A stretch of DNA of 64,000 nucleotides from positions 1,798,001-1,862,000 of the forward strand of contig NZ_JACHMD010000001.1 of the NCBI RefSeq assembly GCF_014204835.1, written 5' to 3'. Below the pieces are notes generated by a model, which was given only the letters and a program-made list of their open reading frames with translations, searched no databases and was not told the origin of the DNA. The position numbers and the translations under genes were made by a program. Source of the stretch: Microbacterium marinum (GTDB lineage Bacteria; Actinomycetota; Actinomycetes; Actinomycetales; Microbacteriaceae). Shown piece after piece: positions 16,018-23,811 of the stretch (position 1 is the stretch's first letter; each line of letters begins with the position of its first letter).

Positions 16018-16026
16018 TGGTACTAT
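16018..16026 (+). promoter_or_regulatory. Extended -10 promoter
   Basis: TGG directly before TACTAT forms an extended -10 element in the 109-bp gap after the helicase gene, about 22 bp before the GTG at 16049. A proper -35 box is not visible at the usual distance, which is common for extended -10 promoters. Confidence 0.45.
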
Positions 16027-16048
16027 CCGGTCGACGGAGAGGAGAACC

Positions 16049-16474
16049 GTGGGGAAAACAGTGAGCCTGGAAAGGCTCGTCGAGCTGCGCGCCATTCACG
16101 ATGACGACCGGGGCGCGATCGCGGCCGCGTTCGGCGTGAGCGAGCGCACGGTCGCGCGTGCCGAGGTGGAGTTCAAGCTGCGAGAACCGGCACCGCATGC
16201 GCCGCCGCTGCCGTTCGAGCTGGAGGCGTGGGCCCAAGGGCTTATGGCCGAAGGGATGCCCGCGTCGTGGGTCGCCGAAGACCTCGACGTGCGCGGCAAC
16301 ATCGCCCGCGGCATCCGCGCGCGGCACATGGATGCCGATCAGCGCGCCGAGGTGGACGCCGAATGGCGCAGCGTCTGGGGCGACATCCGGCGCAATGAGG
16401 AGCTCCTGGAGCTCCACCGACAGTTTGCCCCGCCGCCCGGCGTGGGCCTCAAAGAGAGAAGGACCGCAGCATGA
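16049..16474 (+). CDS. HTH DNA-binding protein
   Basis: 141 aa, GTG 16049 behind a strong GGAGAGGAG site. Residues ~20-45 (RGAIAAAFGVSERTVARAEV) form a helix-turn-helix. A second helical region (SWVAEDLDVRGNIARGIRAR, about residues 70-95) looks like another HTH or a linker. The protein has the size of a transcription regulator or replication initiator helper. With its own promoter it may control the following genes. The TPAxxG-type signatures of known phage repressor families are not seen, so I do not call it the repressor. Confidence 0.65.
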   Translation: MGKTVSLERLVELRAIHDDDRGAIAAAFGVSERTVARAEVEFKLREPAPHAPPLPFELEAWAQGLMAEGMPASWVAEDLDVRGNIARGIRARHMDADQRAEVDAEWRSVWGDIRRNEELLELHRQFAPPPGVGLKERRTAA

Positions 16475-16761
16475 CCATGGAGATTAGCGCGCAAATCCGC
16501 GCCGCCGAAGATTTCCTGACGTGGAGGGATGGGGCCGGGACCACCGGTGACCTACAGGCGGACCTCGAGGAGTGGAGCCGCCACCTCGAGGTCGAGGCCC
16601 TGCGCGAGGAGCGCGACGAGCTGCGCGATCGCCTTGGCGCGGTGCGCCTCGTGCTCGACGGGGCGGCCGCCGAACCGGGCGTCTCGATCATCACGCAGCT
16701 CCGCCAAGCCGCCGGCCTGGAGCCCGCAGTGGGGGAGGTGCCCGATGCGTCCGCCGCGTGA
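16471..16761 (+). CDS. Small coiled-coil hypothetical protein
   Basis: 96 aa, ATG 16471 overlapping the previous TGA. Residues ~30-60 are a strong coiled coil (LEVEALREERDELRDRLG). A copy of the prophage motif (16482-16498) lies in the codons right after the start. Its stop overlaps the start of the WhiB-like gene by 17 bases. Confidence 0.6.
   Translation: MTMEISAQIRAAEDFLTWRDGAGTTGDLQADLEEWSRHLEVEALREERDELRDRLGAVRLVLDGAAAEPGVSIITQLRQAAGLEPAVGEVPDASAA
16482..16498 (+). promoter_or_regulatory. Prophage motif copy inside the start of the 16471 gene
   Basis: GATTAGCGCGCAAATCC has the core TAGCGCGCAAA, plus orientation, 10 bases after the ATG. A copy at this place could act on transcription passing into the 16471-WhiB pair. 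Confidence 0.5.
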
Positions 16762-17125
16762 GCCGCTGCCGGGATTCACGGCCGCCCTGGAGCTCGCCAA
16801 TGAGAAGCCCGCCGCGCCGCAGCCGTACTGCGCGGGCTCCGGCCCGGCGTACGCCGACTATGTGACCCCGCCCTCCGCGGAGGTCGCCAGGCAGATGTGC
16901 GCGCCGTGCCCGCTCATGGAGCTGTGCAGGGCGTCGGCGCTGCACGAGAAGCCGGCGTGGGGCGTGCACGGTGGCATCGCGTGGGTGAACGGCAGGCAGT
17001 GGCATCTCCGCAGGACCGCGGAAATGGCGATCACCGACGACCTCGGAGAGCTGCAGGTCGTTGAGCTGGACGACGACCTCGACGAGGAGCTCGAAGTTTC
17101 TTCGGCGACCCTATTGACCCCCTGA
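16745..17125 (+). CDS. WhiB-family iron-sulfur transcription regulator (phage-encoded)
   Basis: 126 aa, ATG 16745. Four cysteines C29, C52, C55 and C61 give the C-x22-C-x2-C-x5-C pattern that holds the [4Fe-4S] cluster of WhiB proteins. They are followed by the turn motif, here GVHGG instead of the usual GVWGG or GIWGG. The C-terminus is strongly acidic (DDDLDEELE), unlike the basic tails of most DNA-binding Wbl proteins. Phage WhiB proteins such as TM4 gp49 interfere with the host's own WhiB regulators by binding sigma factor or DNA. A similar takeover or exclusion role is plausible here. It overlaps the upstream coiled-coil gene. Confidence 0.85.
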   Translation: MRPPREPLPGFTAALELANEKPAAPQPYCAGSGPAYADYVTPPSAEVARQMCAPCPLMELCRASALHEKPAWGVHGGIAWVNGRQWHLRRTAEMAITDDLGELQVVELDDDLDEELEVSSATLLTP

Positions 17126-17142
17126 TCCATATACGTATATGG
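17114..17142 (+). promoter_or_regulatory. Promoter with perfect palindromic operator
   Basis: The -35 box TTGACC (17114-17119) and the -10 box TATATG (17136-17141) are spaced 16 bp apart. A perfect 16-bp palindrome CCATATACGTATATGG (17127-17142) overlaps spacer and -10, so a dimeric regulator bound there would exclude RNA polymerase. The -35 box lies in the last codons of the WhiB-like gene. It drives the nuclease-recombination-replication genes that follow. Confidence 0.65.
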
Positions 17143-17183
17143 TTGAGTCATCCCCGCCAGGGGACGACAGGAGGAACAATCAA

Positions 17184-17303
17184 ATGACCGGCAGCGGAGG
17201 CATCCCCAGGAGGGGCAAGGGACGCCTCAAGCGTCCCGCCCCTCCCTCCCAGACCAACACCCCAGCACGAGCGAAGTTCAAGAACAGGAGGTGGGCAGGA
17301 TGA
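17184..17303 (+). CDS. Small basic leader protein
   Basis: 39 aa, ATG 17184 behind GGAGGAAC. It is Lys/Arg/Pro-rich (KGRLKRPAPPSQTNT, KFKNRRWAG). Its TGA overlaps the ATG of the Cas4-like gene, and the ribosome site of that gene (AGGAGG) lies within it, so it may serve as a coupling leader. Confidence 0.5.
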   Translation: MTGSGGIPRRGKGRLKRPAPPSQTNTPARAKFKNRRWAG

Positions 17304-18337
17304 TGAGAGACACGATCGTCAGCGACAGCGACATCCGCTACCTCGCGATCTCGATGATCAACGCCGAGACCGAGCGCGATCGCCAGACCCAGATCGGCGC
17401 GTCCTCGTTCTCGAACCCGTGCGACAACTGCCTGGCGGCGGAGCTCGCCGGGCACAAGCGGTTCAACGAGTTCGCCGAGCGGCCCTACCTCGGCCGCGCA
17501 CTCGGCACCCTTCTCCACAACGGGCTGGAGGGCCGACAGCACATCGCCCAGGCCCTCCACCCGGGAGCCGAGATGGAGCAGCGCGTCACCTGCGCCGTCA
17601 TCCCCGGATACGGGGAGATCCCCGGCCACTTCGACGCCCGCCTGACCAACAAGAGCATCCTCGACTGGAAGGGCTCGAAGCGCCACCTCATGGCGATCCT
17701 CGAGGACATCCTCCAGGAGCGCGGACAGCACCGCGTGGGCCTCGAGCCGCGGTGGACGCAGGCCAAAGACACGAAGGCGTACAAGGGCGGCTTCAAGTTC
17801 AAGGCCGACGAGCACACCACCGTCTCGTTCTCGTACGTCGAGTTCCAGAAGGAGCGGCAGGCCATGGCCCACAAGCACCTCTGGTACTACGGGCAGCAGA
17901 ACCTCTACATGCGCGCCTCCGGCGCCGCCCGCGCCTCCATCGTCTACATCGCACGCGACGGCACCGGCTTCTTCGACAACCCGGCCTTCTCCGGGTACGA
18001 CGACCCCGAGCGCAAGCACGACATCCTGGTCGTGTCGTTCAACTACGACGAGGCCTACACCGACGCGCTCATCCAGCGCGGCACCGACATCGTCGCTGCC
18101 CTCGCCGGTGGCGCGGAGATCTCCAGCTTCGCCTCGCACGAGGCCTGCAAGTTCTGCAGCGGCGAGCACGAGAAGGCCCGCCGCCGCCTCGACATCGAGT
18201 GGGACGACCTCGGCCTCCCGGCCCGCGAGGTCACCACCAAGCAGCTCCGCGCGCAGGAGCTCATCGACCAGGGCGTCGACATGGCACCCGCAACCGGCAT
18301 TCCCGTCATCCCCACGCTGGATCCCGTCGCCGCCTGA
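17300..18337 (+). CDS. Cas4/RecB-like PD-(D/E)XK exonuclease
   Basis: 345 aa, ATG 17300 eight bases after AGGAGG. The nuclease core shows GHFDARL (D112) and ILDWKGSK (D122, K124), the D...D-x-K layout of PD-(D/E)XK enzymes. Two Cys pairs at the ends (C41/C44 in NPCDNC and C283/C286 in CKFC) match the Fe-S cluster of Cas4/AddB-type nucleases. Phages use such enzymes to resect DNA ends for annealing. The next two genes, a Sak4-like ATPase and a likely ssDNA-binding protein, support a recombination cassette. No CRISPR genes are nearby, so an adaptation role is unlikely. Confidence 0.85.
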   Translation: MMRDTIVSDSDIRYLAISMINAETERDRQTQIGASSFSNPCDNCLAAELAGHKRFNEFAERPYLGRALGTLLHNGLEGRQHIAQALHPGAEMEQRVTCAVIPGYGEIPGHFDARLTNKSILDWKGSKRHLMAILEDILQERGQHRVGLEPRWTQAKDTKAYKGGFKFKADEHTTVSFSYVEFQKERQAMAHKHLWYYGQQNLYMRASGAARASIVYIARDGTGFFDNPAFSGYDDPERKHDILVVSFNYDEAYTDALIQRGTDIVAALAGGAEISSFASHEACKFCSGEHEKARRRLDIEWDDLGLPAREVTTKQLRAQELIDQGVDMAPATGIPVIPTLDPVAA

Positions 18338-18346
18338 CGGCGAACG

Positions 18347-18363
18347 GATTTAGCGCGCAAACC
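18347..18363 (+). promoter_or_regulatory. Prophage motif copy (plus orientation)
   Basis: GATTTAGCGCGCAAACC, one base from the consensus, in the 61-bp gap between the nuclease and the Sak4-like ATPase genes, pointing along transcription. Confidence 0.65.
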
Positions 18364-18398
18364 GTCAATAGACTGCACGACCGAGAGAGAGGGACTCG

Positions 18399-19358
18399 AT
18401 GTCTTCCGCAACCCCCGCCGCACCCGCGGCCCCCGTCACCCAGCTCCCCATGCCCATCTGGGCTCAGGACATCGCCCCCATCGAAGACTTCGGTGAGCCG
18501 GGCAGCATTATGATCCACGCCGAGCCCGGCCAGGGTAAGTCGCGTGCCGCGCTGACGATCGCGAAGGTACGCGGCTTCGACCGTGGCGTCGTGCTCGACA
18601 TCGACAACGGCACCGAGGTTCTCCTCAACGACCCCGTCCTGCGCGCCAAGCACAAGGCCGGCCTCATCACGATCATCCGCATCGACAAGACCCAGCCCGA
18701 CGCGTTCGTGAAGTTCCACAACTACTTCAACGACCTGATGAAGAACGGCAAGGCCTACGGCTTCCAGTACCTCATCGTCGACACCCTCGACGTGGCGCAG
18801 GAGACCGCGATCGAGTGGTTCCTCGCCAACACGTGGAACGATGACCACACCAAGCTGAACACGCAGGGCGGCTGGGGCGAGGTCGCGAAGTGGACGAGCA
18901 ACGTCCTCTGGCAGCTCCAGAACCACCCCGACATGCTCGGCATCGGCCTCGTGCACACCAAGGTCGACGAGAAGGAGGCGAAGAAGACCGGCGTCTCCAC
19001 CCTCAAGCCGAAGTTCCAGGGCTCGATGAAGGACAACGCCGCGGGCATCCCGTCCGTGGTCGTCTACCTCCGCAAGGAGGAGCTGGAGAACGGCGAGGTC
19101 AACATCATCGCCGACCTCTCCGGCACCGACGGCGCGATCTCCAAGCAGCGCTACTCCTCGTTCCTGCCCAACCGCATCGACAACTTCTCGATGGACCTGC
19201 TGTACGGCCTCATCCGCGGCGAGGTCGCCTCCCCGGTCGCCGCCACGCAGATCCCCACCATGCCCGCCGAGCAGATCGCCGCCGCGGTCCAGCCGCAGGC
19301 CCCCACCGACCCCCAGCCCGTCACGACCACGGCAACCGCGCCCGCGGCCGCCGCCTAA
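18399..19358 (+). CDS. Sak4/RecA-like phage recombination ATPase
   Basis: 319 aa, ATG 18399 after AGAGGGAC. Walker A is AEPGQGKS (about residues 41-48, K47) and Walker B lies in FQYLIVDTLD (about residue 127). Single-domain RecA-fold ATPases of this size with an Ala/Pro-rich tail are the Sak4-type annealing or recombination proteins of phages. They sit beside a Cas4/RecB-type nuclease and an SSB-like protein, just as here. The last ~50 residues are a low-complexity Ala/Pro/Thr tail. An alternative is a replicative AAA ATPase. Confidence 0.8.
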   Translation: MSSATPAAPAAPVTQLPMPIWAQDIAPIEDFGEPGSIMIHAEPGQGKSRAALTIAKVRGFDRGVVLDIDNGTEVLLNDPVLRAKHKAGLITIIRIDKTQPDAFVKFHNYFNDLMKNGKAYGFQYLIVDTLDVAQETAIEWFLANTWNDDHTKLNTQGGWGEVAKWTSNVLWQLQNHPDMLGIGLVHTKVDEKEAKKTGVSTLKPKFQGSMKDNAAGIPSVVVYLRKEELENGEVNIIADLSGTDGAISKQRYSSFLPNRIDNFSMDLLYGLIRGEVASPVAATQIPTMPAEQIAAAVQPQAPTDPQPVTTTATAPAAAA

Positions 19359-19379
19359 CCCGCACGAGAGGACGACACC

Positions 19380-20327
19380 ATGTCATTCACCGCACAGATC
19401 GGCCCCAACGCCGCCGCAGCCGCCAAGGAGGCCGCCGACCGCTCCGGTGGCGGCGACTTCACCCCGCTCCTGCGAGGCCGCTACCAGGCCCGGATCATCG
19501 AGAACAAGGGCGTCGAGGACTTCGCCAAGGCTGGCAGCCGCAACGCCGGCAAGCAGTGTGTGCGCCTGCAGGTGCAGATCCTCGAGGGTTCGCCCCTCGG
19601 CGCCCGCCGCACGTTCTTCGTGCGGATCCCGCTGTTCACGAACTTCGCCCCCACGGACAAGAACCCCGACGGCGCATCGGCGTGGATGTTCTGGAACTTC
19701 TTCACGAAGATCATGGGCATGACCGAGGAGCAGATCATCGCCGGGGCCCCGCTCCCGTCGAACGTGGAGGGTCGCGTCATCACGATCATCCTCGGCAAGC
19801 CGAAGGTGCCCGACGAGCACAACCCGCTCGGCTCCAACGAGATCGACGACGTGGACGCCGCGGACGCCGACTTCGCTCGGACCCCGACGCTTCCCGCTGG
19901 CGGATCGCTGGCACCGTGGCTCACCCCGGCCGGAGCGCTCATCCCCGACCACCCGTCCCTCCAGGGCGGCGCGGCCAGCGGCGGCATCCCCACGGTCGGC
20001 GGCGGCATCCCGCAGGTCGGCGGCGGCATCCCCACCGTCGGCGGCGGCATTCCCCAGGTCGGCGGCGGCATCCCGGCGATGGGTGGCGGCATCCCGGCCG
20101 TCGCTCCGGTCGCTCAGCAGCCGTACCAGCAGCCGCCCGCTCAGCAGCAGTACGTGGCCCCGGCCAACCCGGCATTCCCCGGCCAGGTCATCCCGGACCC
20201 CGGCACCCCGCCGGTGAACGAGTGGGCCGCCCAGCAGCAGGCCGCGGCCGCCGCCCTGGCCGCACAGCAGCAGCAGCCCGCAGGAGGACTGCAGGCGGTC
20301 GCGTACTCGGACACCACCGCGTACTGA
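19380..20327 (+). CDS. Probable ssDNA-binding protein partner of the Sak4-like ATPase
   Basis: 315 aa, ATG 19380 after GAGAGGAC. The first ~160 residues form one compact, beta-rich domain. It includes RYQARIIENKGVEDF, a conserved-looking VRLQVQILEGSPLGARRTF segment and a Trp-rich motif. Positions ~200-240 hold seven Gly-Gly-Gly-Ile-Pro repeats (DNA 19981-20100). The tail is Gln/Pro/Ala-rich. This layout, OB-like domain plus flexible tail, and the position after Sak4 fit a DUF669-type or SSB-like protein. The classic acidic SSB tip is absent; the protein ends SDTTAY. Confidence 0.6.
   Translation: MSFTAQIGPNAAAAAKEAADRSGGGDFTPLLRGRYQARIIENKGVEDFAKAGSRNAGKQCVRLQVQILEGSPLGARRTFFVRIPLFTNFAPTDKNPDGASAWMFWNFFTKIMGMTEEQIIAGAPLPSNVEGRVITIILGKPKVPDEHNPLGSNEIDDVDAADADFARTPTLPAGGSLAPWLTPAGALIPDHPSLQGGAASGGIPTVGGGIPQVGGGIPTVGGGIPQVGGGIPAMGGGIPAVAPVAQQPYQQPPAQQQYVAPANPAFPGQVIPDPGTPPVNEWAAQQQAAAAALAAQQQQPAGGLQAVAYSDTTAY
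19981..20100 (+). repeat. GGCGGCATCCC in-frame repeats
   Basis: Seven near-identical 18-bp units encode Gly-Gly-Gly-Ile-Pro plus a variable residue pair, with alternating V/Q and T/A codons. It is a flexible linker in the ssDNA-binding protein. Confidence 0.85.
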
Positions 20328-20335
20328 TCGCCCCA

Positions 20336-20370
20336 CGCGGGCGGCGCGTATAGCCCACGCGCCGCCCGCG
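20336..20370 (+). terminator. Strong hairpin between the SSB-like and primase genes
   Basis: A perfect 13-bp inverted repeat CGCGGGCGGCGCG / CGCGCCGCCCGCG with a 9-base loop lies just after the stop at 20327. It lacks a long T tract (only TT follows). It may act as a partial terminator, an mRNA-stabilising element or a processing site inside the operon. Confidence 0.6.
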
Positions 20371-20403
20371 TTCCCACGCCTCACCCGAAGGAGAGCGTCC
20401 CCC

Positions 20404-23013
20404 GTGACGACATTTGCCCAGGTCGCCGGTCTGTACCTGCAGCGCGGCTTCCTGCCGTTCCCCGTCAAGGGGAAGACGCCCCCCGTCCAGGGCGCCACCG
20501 GCCGCAACGGTTCCGTGACCGCGGAGTCGATCGCGCAGTGGAGCGCCGACCCCGAGTGGGCGCACCAGAACGTCGGTTTGCGCGCAAACCTCTACGTCGG
20601 CATCGACGTCGACCACTACGGCCCGAAGAACGGTGCCGACCAGCTCCGCGAGCTGGAGGCCAAGCTCGGCCCGCTCCCGGCAACCCCGTCGTCCACCGCG
20701 CGCGGCGCTGACTCGCCCGCCCGCCAGCAGTTCTTCGCCCTCCGCGAGCCGGTCGAGATGTACGGCAAGCCGCCCATCCCCGGCGTCGAGCCGAAGAACG
20801 TCCACATCGACATCATCCAGGCGCACCACAGGTACACCGTCGCCTGGCCCTCCATTCACCCCGAGACCGGCGCGCCCTACCTCTGGTACGACGCCGAAGG
20901 CGAGCTCCTCGCCGAGCCCCCGCACGTCGACGACTTCGAGTACCTCCCCGAGGCGTGGATCGAATACCTCCGCCTCGACGAGCGGGAGTACGGGCACCAG
21001 GGCGCACAGTGGAGCGGCGAGATCCCCGCATCCGCCACGCGCCACGAAGAGCGCAAGATCCGCACCATCATCGCCCGCCTCCAGTCACTCCCCGACGTGT
21101 GGGCACCCGGCAGCGGGTGGCACGACACCGTCTTCCACCAGGCATGCTGGCTCTCCCGCATCGCCCGCTCCAACGCGTACGCGCTCACGCCCGAGCAGGC
21201 CCACGGCATCCTCCTGCAGTACACCCCCACCTATCCGTCGTGGGGCCCCGAGAACATCGACGAGCAGTGGCACTCCGCGCAGAAGGTCACCGCGGGGCAG
21301 TTTGAGTCGCCGCCCGAGCCCGACCTCCCCGCGCTGCAGGCCTGGCGCGGCTTCCCGTCAGACCGCCCGTACCCGACCATCCAGGGCCGCCCGTTCGTCG
21401 CCGCGTGGGCACACGCGCCCGAGCCCTCCCAGCGCGCCGCGCACCGCGCAGGCCTCCTGCACGCGCTCCTCGAGGCGGGAGTGGAGGAGATCGAAGCGGC
21501 CACCCTCGTCTGGCATTGCGCGGCATCCCTCCAGCCGATCACCTTCGGCGGGCAGACCTACTCCGACCCGCACTCGAAGTGCATCACCATCGAGCAGCTC
21601 TGGGCCGAGGTCGCCGCCGCGATCGAGACGCTCACCACCGGCACCATCGCCGACGACGCGCCCGCGCCGATCATCGCCCTGCCCGCGCCTCCGCCCCAAG
21701 CCGCCGGCCCCTCCGTCACCCTGATCAACGAGCAGGAGCGCGCGCAGGCGGCCACCGTGGACTGGTTCGGTGCCCGCTACCTCGACTGGGCGCGGAAGAC
21801 GTTCGAGGCCGTCAACGAGCCGTACTACCGAATGAACCGGTGGACGGTGCTGTCTGTCATCTTCTCGCCCAAGGGAGTCCTCCCGCGGCCCGGTGCGAAC
21901 GACCGACCCGTCAACCTCTTCCAGGCGATCGTGGGACGCACCACGACCGGTAAGAGTGAGGCGCTGCGGCCGCCGCGGCACATCTTCAAGGCGTACTACA
22001 TGCTCAGCGAGAGCCCGTCGATCGGTGGTGACCACACCGGCGAATCCCTCAAAGGCACGCTCATCGAGCGCGACGGGAAGGCCACGTGGTTCCACCTCGA
22101 CGAGGCCCACACGAAGATCCCGACGTGGCGCAAGCCGAACAGCCCGTACTCCGAGGTGCCCGGCGTCCTCACGCTCGCCTTCGACGGGGAGATCGACGCG
22201 ATCTTCCGCCGCACCGACAAGGAGATCTCCGGCCGCGCCGCGCAGGCCTACCTCACCGTCCACCTCATGGGCACCCCGCAGGGCATGGCCGACGTGATGA
22301 GCCCGGCCGACTGGGAGTCTGGCTTCCTCAACCGATTCGTGTGGGGGATCGGCGACATGCCGACCGAGTCGGTCACGATGATGGCCGGCGGATTCCTCAC
22401 CGAGGAAGACCTCGCCGCCGAGGGCGACGATGACACCGCCGCCGTCGCTTCCGGCAAGGCCATGTACCAGCAGTGGGCCGCCGAGTTCGCCGCCGCCGTG
22501 CAGTCCGTCTCCACGCCCTCCGGCGCGCCGGCGCGCATGCGGATCCCCGCCGACGTCGCCCGCCGCCACCAGAACATCGCCGTCACCTTGCAGGAGATCG
22601 CGAAGAACTCGCCCTACGAGGAGCGGCTCAGGCCTACCTTCCGCCGCCTCACCGAGACCGTGCTGCGCTGCGCCGCACTCGTCGCACTCTCCTCCGGCCG
22701 CACCCGGATCGAGATGGGAGACCTCCTGGTCGCCGCCGAGCAGACCGAGGAGTGGGCCGCGAACATCCTCATCATGGTCGCCGCGACCGACGAGTCCCTC
22801 CGCACCCGCGAGGTCAACATGATCGAGAAGGCGCTCCTCGAGCGGGGAGGAGTGGTCTCGTTCGCCGACATCCACCGCCTCCCCAGGTTCGCCAACCGAA
22901 GGCGCGACGTCGAAGACATGATCGGCGAGCTCGTCGCCCAAGGCCGAGCCAGCATCGACCAGAACACCGGAACCAAGATTCTCAGAGCAGGAGGCTACGC
23001 CCGTGCAGCGTAA
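20404..23013 (+). CDS. Primase-polymerase fused to superfamily 3-like/DUF3987-type helicase
   Basis: 869 aa, GTG 20404 behind GAAGGAGAG. The N-terminal ~250 residues contain YVGIDVDHY (D68, D70), the metal-binding pair of archaeo-eukaryotic-type primase-polymerases, and later TARGADSPARQQFF. The C-terminal half has Walker A GRTTTGKS (about residues 511-518) and Walker B with DEAH (WFHLDEAH, about 566). Such PrimPol-helicase fusions act as the main replication protein of many actinophages, priming and unwinding at the origin. A winged-helix-like segment closes the protein. A palindromic relative of the prophage motif lies in codons 58-63. Confidence 0.85.
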   Translation: MTTFAQVAGLYLQRGFLPFPVKGKTPPVQGATGRNGSVTAESIAQWSADPEWAHQNVGLRANLYVGIDVDHYGPKNGADQLRELEAKLGPLPATPSSTARGADSPARQQFFALREPVEMYGKPPIPGVEPKNVHIDIIQAHHRYTVAWPSIHPETGAPYLWYDAEGELLAEPPHVDDFEYLPEAWIEYLRLDEREYGHQGAQWSGEIPASATRHEERKIRTIIARLQSLPDVWAPGSGWHDTVFHQACWLSRIARSNAYALTPEQAHGILLQYTPTYPSWGPENIDEQWHSAQKVTAGQFESPPEPDLPALQAWRGFPSDRPYPTIQGRPFVAAWAHAPEPSQRAAHRAGLLHALLEAGVEEIEAATLVWHCAASLQPITFGGQTYSDPHSKCITIEQLWAEVAAAIETLTTGTIADDAPAPIIALPAPPPQAAGPSVTLINEQERAQAATVDWFGARYLDWARKTFEAVNEPYYRMNRWTVLSVIFSPKGVLPRPGANDRPVNLFQAIVGRTTTGKSEALRPPRHIFKAYYMLSESPSIGGDHTGESLKGTLIERDGKATWFHLDEAHTKIPTWRKPNSPYSEVPGVLTLAFDGEIDAIFRRTDKEISGRAAQAYLTVHLMGTPQGMADVMSPADWESGFLNRFVWGIGDMPTESVTMMAGGFLTEEDLAAEGDDDTAAVASGKAMYQQWAAEFAAAVQSVSTPSGAPARMRIPADVARRHQNIAVTLQEIAKNSPYEERLRPTFRRLTETVLRCAALVALSSGRTRIEMGDLLVAAEQTEEWAANILIMVAATDESLRTREVNMIEKALLERGGVVSFADIHRLPRFANRRRDVEDMIGELVAQGRASIDQNTGTKILRAGGYARAA
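20575..20590 (+). promoter_or_regulatory. Palindromic relative of the prophage motif (in CDS)
   Basis: GGTTTGCGCGCAAACC is a perfect 16-bp palindrome and shares GCGCGCAAA with the motif. It lies 170 bp inside the primase gene. It could be a binding site with two half sites, or simply codon choice (GLRAN). Confidence 0.35.
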
Positions 23014-23407
23014 GAACTGGGAGGCCACCAAGCGGGCCGCCGCCATCTACCACTACGCCGGTCGACACGACCTGGCCTGGCGCGAGCGCGCCGTCCGCGA
23101 GCTCGCCGCGCAGAACCTCTGGTCCCTCACCAACATCGTCGCCATCTCCGGCGTCAAGATGCACGAGGTGCGCCAGATCGTCACGAAGACCGACCGCACC
23201 GGCGGCCGCTTCAACGCCGCCACCCTCGACCTCATCCTCGAGGAGTTCGAGCTGCGCGCCGTCGGCAAGCTCAACGACGTCCTCACCGCCCGCATCGTCG
23301 AGCTGGGCACCTCCGCCGGCACTCTCGCGAAGATCCTCGGCGTCACCGTGGCGACCGTGAAGACGCAGCTCCGCCGCGCCACCCTCGCCCGCGAGGGTGT
23401 CGAATGA
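23003..23407 (+). CDS. HTH protein, sigma-like C-terminal helix-turn-helix
   Basis: 134 aa, GTG 23003 overlapping the end of the primase gene. The C-terminal 25 residues (GTLAKILGVTVATVKTQLRRA) are a helix-turn-helix. A second one may lie at NLWSLTNIVAISGVKMHEVRQIV near residues 35-57. It may regulate late genes or assist replication. No family name can be given. Confidence 0.6.
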   Translation: MQRKNWEATKRAAAIYHYAGRHDLAWRERAVRELAAQNLWSLTNIVAISGVKMHEVRQIVTKTDRTGGRFNAATLDLILEEFELRAVGKLNDVLTARIVELGTSAGTLAKILGVTVATVKTQLRRATLAREGVE

Positions 23408-23811
23408 GCGGGGACGTGCGGCCGCTGCCGATCCACCCGTGGTCGGCGCTGACGCCCGAGCGGGGGGCGATGCTCCGCGCCGCGAAAGCCGCCCTCGACG
23501 TGCCGTTCCTGATCCAGCCCAGCCCCGCGGCATCCGGCTCACCCGGGCGCGTGCTCGGCTGGGGGCAGGTGCCGCCGTTCCTGTCGGAGTCGGTCATCAT
23601 CCCCGCCGGCCTCGTCGACGACGCGGACACGATCTTCCGAGCCCTCCGCCACCTCCTCGCCGCCCCCGCCGGTTCACCGGGCATCCTCACCGAGGAGCAG
23701 TGGATGAGCGCCGCGTTCGGTGGCCCCGTCACCTACGTCGGCGAGGAGGACTGGCCGCCGCCGGCTGTCAACCCGTGGGACCGCCCCCGCGAGCCGGTGG
23801 CATTTCGGTGA
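23404..23811 (+). CDS. Hypothetical phage protein
   Basis: 135 aa, ATG 23404 by ATGA overlap. It is Pro-rich, with helical segments around residues 17-30 and 75-90, and ends in a Trp/Pro-rich tail (DWPPPAVNPWDRP). No family recognised. It lies between HTH and unknown genes of the replication module. Confidence 0.65.
   Translation: MSGDVRPLPIHPWSALTPERGAMLRAAKAALDVPFLIQPSPAASGSPGRVLGWGQVPPFLSESVIIPAGLVDDADTIFRALRHLLAAPAGSPGILTEEQWMSAAFGGPVTYVGEEDWPPPAVNPWDRPREPVAFR

Noticed and set aside
14209..16095. 628-codon minus-strand open frame opposite the helicase
   Set aside because: The plus strand has all helicase motifs; the minus frame has no motif and no start signal.
16049..16474. The 141-aa HTH protein as the immunity repressor
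   Set aside because: It lies deep in the early lytic block behind the helicase gene. A repressor must be made in the lysogen, usually from the control region or near int, so the call would be unsupported.
17300..18337. Cas4-like protein as sign of a CRISPR system
   Set aside because: No cas1, cas2 or repeat array is near. The neighbours are Sak4-like and SSB-like proteins, so it is a phage recombination nuclease.
20336..20370. Hairpin as a full rho-independent terminator
   Set aside because: The stem is perfect but almost no T tract follows, and the primase gene behind it has no clear promoter; listed as a partial terminator or RNA element.
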